A stretch of 64,000 nt of DNA from Sporomusa malonica (lineage in GTDB: Bacteria; Bacillota; Negativicutes; Sporomusales; Sporomusaceae), in contig NZ_FWXI01000007.1 of assembly GCF_900176355.1 (NCBI RefSeq), forward strand, positions 124,001 through 188,000, read 5' to 3'. A program made the translations under genes and the position numbers. Position 1 is the first letter of the stretch, and each line of letters opens with the position of its first letter. Below are positions 61,270-64,000 of the stretch, piece by piece. Below the pieces are notes generated by a model. The model was given only the letters and a program-made list of their open reading frames with translations. It had not been told where the DNA came from and searched no databases.

Positions 61270-62113
61270 GCCGCGTATTGCGCAAAAAGATGTAACACTA
61301 CATATCTTGAAGACGTTCGGTATTCATATGAGCAAGAAATTAGGCCAGAATTTTCTTATTGACGACAATGTCGTTGATGGCATTGTATCAGCCGCCAAGG
61401 TAGCTGAGGGTGATACTGTACTGGAAATTGGGCCAGGGATAGGAACGTTAACCCAGGGGCTTGCTGAAGCCGGCGCACATGTAACGGCTGTTGAACTTGA
61501 TCGACGGTTGTTAGATGTGCTCGGTAAAACGCTGGATGGCTATGATAATGTCAAAGTTGTACATGGCGATATATTGAAAATCGACATTTCCCAGGAAATA
61601 AACAAGGAAAAATACAAGGTTGTCGCCAATCTGCCCTACTATATTACGACACCAATCATTATGAAGCTCTTAGAGGACCGGCTGCCGATAGAGCTTTTAG
61701 TGACCATGGTACAAAAAGAGGTAGCTGAACGGATGGCAGCCAAGCCAGGCGGCAAAGAATATGGCGCATTGTCTGTTGCTGTTCAGTATTATACTGAGCC
61801 TGAAATTATGTTTATTGTACCGCCTAAAGCCTTTATCCCTGCACCTGCGGTAGAATCAGCGGTTATTCGTTGCACTGTGCGCACTGAGCCGCCAGTCAAA
61901 CTTGAAAGTGAAAAAATGTTTTTCCGAGTTGTTAAAGCGGCGTTTGCTCAACGGCGGAAAACCTTGGCGAATACGCTTAAAGCGGGTGGTTTAGAGAAGG
62001 AATTGTTAAACCAGGTATTAGCTCAGGCTGGAATCGACGGTATGCGCCGCGGCGAGCAGTTGTCGATTGAGGAGTTTGCTGCTATTGCCAACGCCTGGAC
62101 GAACCTGAAATAA
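61259..62113 (+). CDS. rsmA: 16S rRNA dimethyladenosine transferase
   Basis: A 284-residue KsgA that dimethylates A1518 and A1519 of 16S rRNA. KLGQNFLIDDNVVDGIV lies near residue 23, SAM motif VLEIGPGIGTLTQGLAEAG near 54 and catalytic NLPYYITTPI near 122. ATG 61259 lies inside the rnmV end; longer frames upstream overlap rnmV fully and are rejected. Confidence 0.96.
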   Translation: MAIKPRIAQKDVTLHILKTFGIHMSKKLGQNFLIDDNVVDGIVSAAKVAEGDTVLEIGPGIGTLTQGLAEAGAHVTAVELDRRLLDVLGKTLDGYDNVKVVHGDILKIDISQEINKEKYKVVANLPYYITTPIIMKLLEDRLPIELLVTMVQKEVAERMAAKPGGKEYGALSVAVQYYTEPEIMFIVPPKAFIPAPAVESAVIRCTVRTEPPVKLESEKMFFRVVKAAFAQRRKTLANTLKAGGLEKELLNQVLAQAGIDGMRRGEQLSIEEFAAIANAWTNLK

Positions 62114-62122
62114 AGAAAACTG

Positions 62123-62153
62123 AAAGCCCTGCTCATTTTGAGCAGGGCTTTTC
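62123..62153. terminator. Bidirectional terminator
   Basis: AAAGCCCTGCTC pairs with GAGCAGGGCTTT with a short ATTTT loop, between convergent rsmA and the glycosyltransferase gene. It overlaps the last codons of the latter. Confidence 0.85.
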
Positions 62154-62933
62154 GCTTAAAAAGAGGTCAAGCAAGTCAAAACGACGGTCAATATGATACC
62201 CTAAGTATGTTTTGTTTTGCCATTGGCGGGTGCGACTCTGGTCGTGGAAAGCGGCAATGGCTTCAAGGCAATCACCGACAATAGTGTCAATGATCTTGTT
62301 GGTGTGAATTTGATTTTTTACTGATGAACCCAGACGGTAGTGGGGGATGGTTGTAGCTACGTCAATTTTCAATTTTTGTATGCGGGCAAGCGCCATGGTA
62401 ACTGGGGGGACTGCCAGCTCGCGCATGGGGATTGTTTCCAGGAGGCGGCGGGATACGGCGTGCGGTCCATGGGCTGGGCTTGCTAAATTGATTTTTTTAT
62501 CCAGCCCCAGTTCCTTGTTGAGGTTAAGCCGCCACTGAAAGGTCGGGTTATGCCGCTCGATATGGCGCGGAGGCGAAGGATAACAGTTGGTTAGTGCCAT
62601 ATCCATATGTTTCAATAATACGCCGTCGACAAGTTCCATCAAGTTTTCATTAAAGGTACCTACCATGTCGCCGTCAACAAAGACGACAACGTCGCTGCCC
62701 AGAGCCAGAGCCGCTTTAGCGCCAACAGCGCGCGGGGTGTCAATTCCTAAGCATTCGTGGAAGTAGATAATCTGCAGCTTAGGGAGACGCATTGCTAAGG
62801 CTTCGCGCATGGTGCTGTCTTTTGAACCGTTTGCCACCAGGATAATGTGATCAATTGGTAAAGTTCCTAAATTTTGCAATACAGTAGTAATGCGACCTCC
62901 CTCATTTTTGGCCGGTACGACCACGCAAATCAC
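62133..62933 (-). CDS. Family 2-like glycosyltransferase
   Basis: A 266-residue GT-A fold protein beginning MICVVVPAKNEGGRITTVL, with the metal-binding region VVFVDGDMVGTF near residue 80. It uses a nucleotide-sugar; acceptor unknown. GTG 62933 is preferred because GAGGTG lies 6 nt upstream, while ATG 62939 abuts that box. There is no membrane segment. It is inserted between ksgA and yabG, which adjoin in Bacillus. Confidence 0.78.
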   Translation of the reverse strand: MICVVVPAKNEGGRITTVLQNLGTLPIDHIILVANGSKDSTMREALAMRLPKLQIIYFHECLGIDTPRAVGAKAALALGSDVVVFVDGDMVGTFNENLMELVDGVLLKHMDMALTNCYPSPPRHIERHNPTFQWRLNLNKELGLDKKINLASPAHGPHAVSRRLLETIPMRELAVPPVTMALARIQKLKIDVATTIPHYRLGSSVKNQIHTNKIIDTIVGDCLEAIAAFHDQSRTRQWQNKTYLGYHIDRRFDLLDLFLSEKPCSK

Positions 62934-63115
62934 GTACATCACCTCGGAAAGTATGCGTGTAATATGCCACATTATAAAGCGGTCTCATGGGGGCTCACTA
63001 TAGTATATAGTGGGGATAGGGCGTTTGCCACTGGCCGCGCGGGGATAATTTGTGGCACTTTAGCTAGGCGATACATAGGATGTAATAGCTATAGGCACTA
63101 GCTAAGGGGGGAATT

Positions 63116-63994
63116 GTGGTGGACATTCAAGTAGGTGACCTGGTCGTCAGGAAATCTCACGGCGGTGATATTGTTTTCAAAGTAGTTGATATTTTTGTTG
63201 ATGATAGTGCGCAGACGCATTGTGTTTTAAAAGGCCTTCATCTTCGGTTAATGGCCGACTCGCCCATAGATGATTTACAGCGAATTGCGGCTGAGGATTT
63301 GCGGAATGAGATTGTACGCATGGAAGGTATGCACAATGATACGCTAAAGAGGGTTATGGTACGCCGCAGTCGTGAACGGGAGCAAGTCGAGCTAAGGCGA
63401 TCTGAGGCAACCAAGAAGTTTAGTTTTTTTGATTTACCTGGCCGGGTATTACATCTTGATGGTGATGAGGAATATCTAAAAATGTGCTTGAAAACCTATA
63501 GTCAGCTTAACGTTCAGGCAGAAGGACGATGGATAGAAGAAGCTAAGCAGGCTGAGGTCGTCCTTGATTTATTAGATGAGATTAGGCCTGATATTCTAGT
63601 ACTTACCGGACATGACGCGCTGGTGGGCAACGGCAAAAAAGACCTGAGTGACCTTAATAACTATCGCAACTCCAAACATTTTGTGGCGGCAGTAAAAAAG
63701 GCCAGGACATTTGAGCCTTCACGTGATGATCTGGTTATCTTTGCTGGAGCCTGTCAATCCCACTTTGAGGCCATTTTGTCATCGGGTGCAAATTTTGCCA
63801 GTTCACCTAACCGTATTTTTATTCATGCGTATGATCCGGTTTTTATTGCTGAGAAGGTGGCTTTTACCCCAATAAACAAGACTGTTGATGTAAGTGATGC
63901 TATTACGGCTTCGGTAACTGGCGTTGACGGCGTAGGCGGCCTTGAAACAAGAGGGAAATTCCGCCTGGGAATGCCCAAGACTCCAATCAGATAA
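63116..63994 (+). CDS. yabG: Sporulation-specific protease YabG
   Basis: A 292-residue YabG peptidase that processes spore coat proteins during spore maturation. The N-terminal KOW-like stretch DIQVGDLVVRKSHGGDIVFKV is followed by the protease domain with VLHLDGDEEYLKMCLKTY near 115, VLTGHDALVG near 160 and IFAGACQSHFEAI near 210 (conserved Cys and His). GTG 63116 has GGGGGGAA upstream. It is direct evidence for endospore formation. Confidence 0.94.
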   Translation: MVDIQVGDLVVRKSHGGDIVFKVVDIFVDDSAQTHCVLKGLHLRLMADSPIDDLQRIAAEDLRNEIVRMEGMHNDTLKRVMVRRSREREQVELRRSEATKKFSFFDLPGRVLHLDGDEEYLKMCLKTYSQLNVQAEGRWIEEAKQAEVVLDLLDEIRPDILVLTGHDALVGNGKKDLSDLNNYRNSKHFVAAVKKARTFEPSRDDLVIFAGACQSHFEAILSSGANFASSPNRIFIHAYDPVFIAEKVAFTPINKTVDVSDAITASVTGVDGVGGLETRGKFRLGMPKTPIR

Positions 63995-64000
63995 TTGTAA

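Noticed and set aside
1-64000. CRISPR array or rRNA genes
   Set aside because: No regularly spaced short repeats and no rRNA-like sequence were seen in the window.

Overview
The window reads as chromosome of an anaerobic, spore-forming, diderm Firmicute, most probably a Negativicutes / Sporomusaceae acetogen (Sporomusa- or Acetonema-like). The evidence is as follows. Sporulation-linked genes are present (Spo0E-like, AbrB, YaaT, YabG) in a locus ordered as in Bacillus. A Tad pilus cluster contains an outer-membrane secretin, which only a cell with two membranes needs. Corrinoid methyl-transfer genes and ferredoxin-linked Etf genes are also present. The species assignment is inference; no rRNA gene is in the window.

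Region 1 (1-15.4 kb) is a methylamine and pyrrolysine island. An Amt-type ammonium/methylammonium channel (partial, minus strand) diverges from an orphan corrinoid protein gene and an IS630-type helix-turn-helix remnant. Next come mtmC and mtmB (monomethylamine methyltransferase, read through an in-frame UAG as pyrrolysine at residue 203), tRNA-Pyl (CUA anticodon), a RamA-like corrinoid activator, an MtbA-like methyltransferase, pylSc, pylB, pylC, pylD and pylSn. The run ends with a second MtbA/UroD-family methyltransferase fused to a thioredoxin domain, a COG0523 GTPase and a GNAT acetyltransferase. Together they demethylate methylamine, insert the 22nd amino acid needed to do so, and reactivate the cobalt cofactor. 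The amt and mtmC leaders share a 19-nt element at the same distance from their predicted transcription starts, each able to close a long-range stem.

Region 2 (15.4-30.4 kb) holds small regulators, two soluble chemoreceptor-like proteins and a C4 acyl-CoA operon on the minus strand (CoA-transferase, thiolase, acyl-CoA dehydrogenase, EtfB, ferredoxin-EtfA, MaoC hydratase, 3-hydroxybutyryl-CoA dehydrogenase). It also has a GntP-type permease and a FabG/PhaB-type reductase. Three near-consensus sigma-54 promoters precede the operon, the permease and the reductase. A PAS-PAS-AAA-Fis activator is encoded next to them.

Region 3 (30.5-43.6 kb) holds CorA and a Tad/Flp pilus cluster (cpaB, cpaC, cpaE with receiver domain, tadB, a DegS-like kinase, flp, tadE, tadG, cpaF, tadC). 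A few small proteins follow.

Region 4 (43.8-64 kb) is the conserved yaaO-tmk-yaaR-holB-yaaT-yabB-rsmI-abrB-metG-tatD-yabE-rnmV-ksgA-yabG locus. It is interrupted after yabE by a decayed 3.2-kb integrative element bounded by a 23-bp direct repeat of the yabE 3' end. The element carries a frameshifted tyrosine recombinase, a broken sigma factor and a SPRY-FN3 protein. Two related families of ~90-98-bp intergenic repeats with tandem hairpins occur twice each (25.8/58.8 kb and 43.7/53.4 kb).
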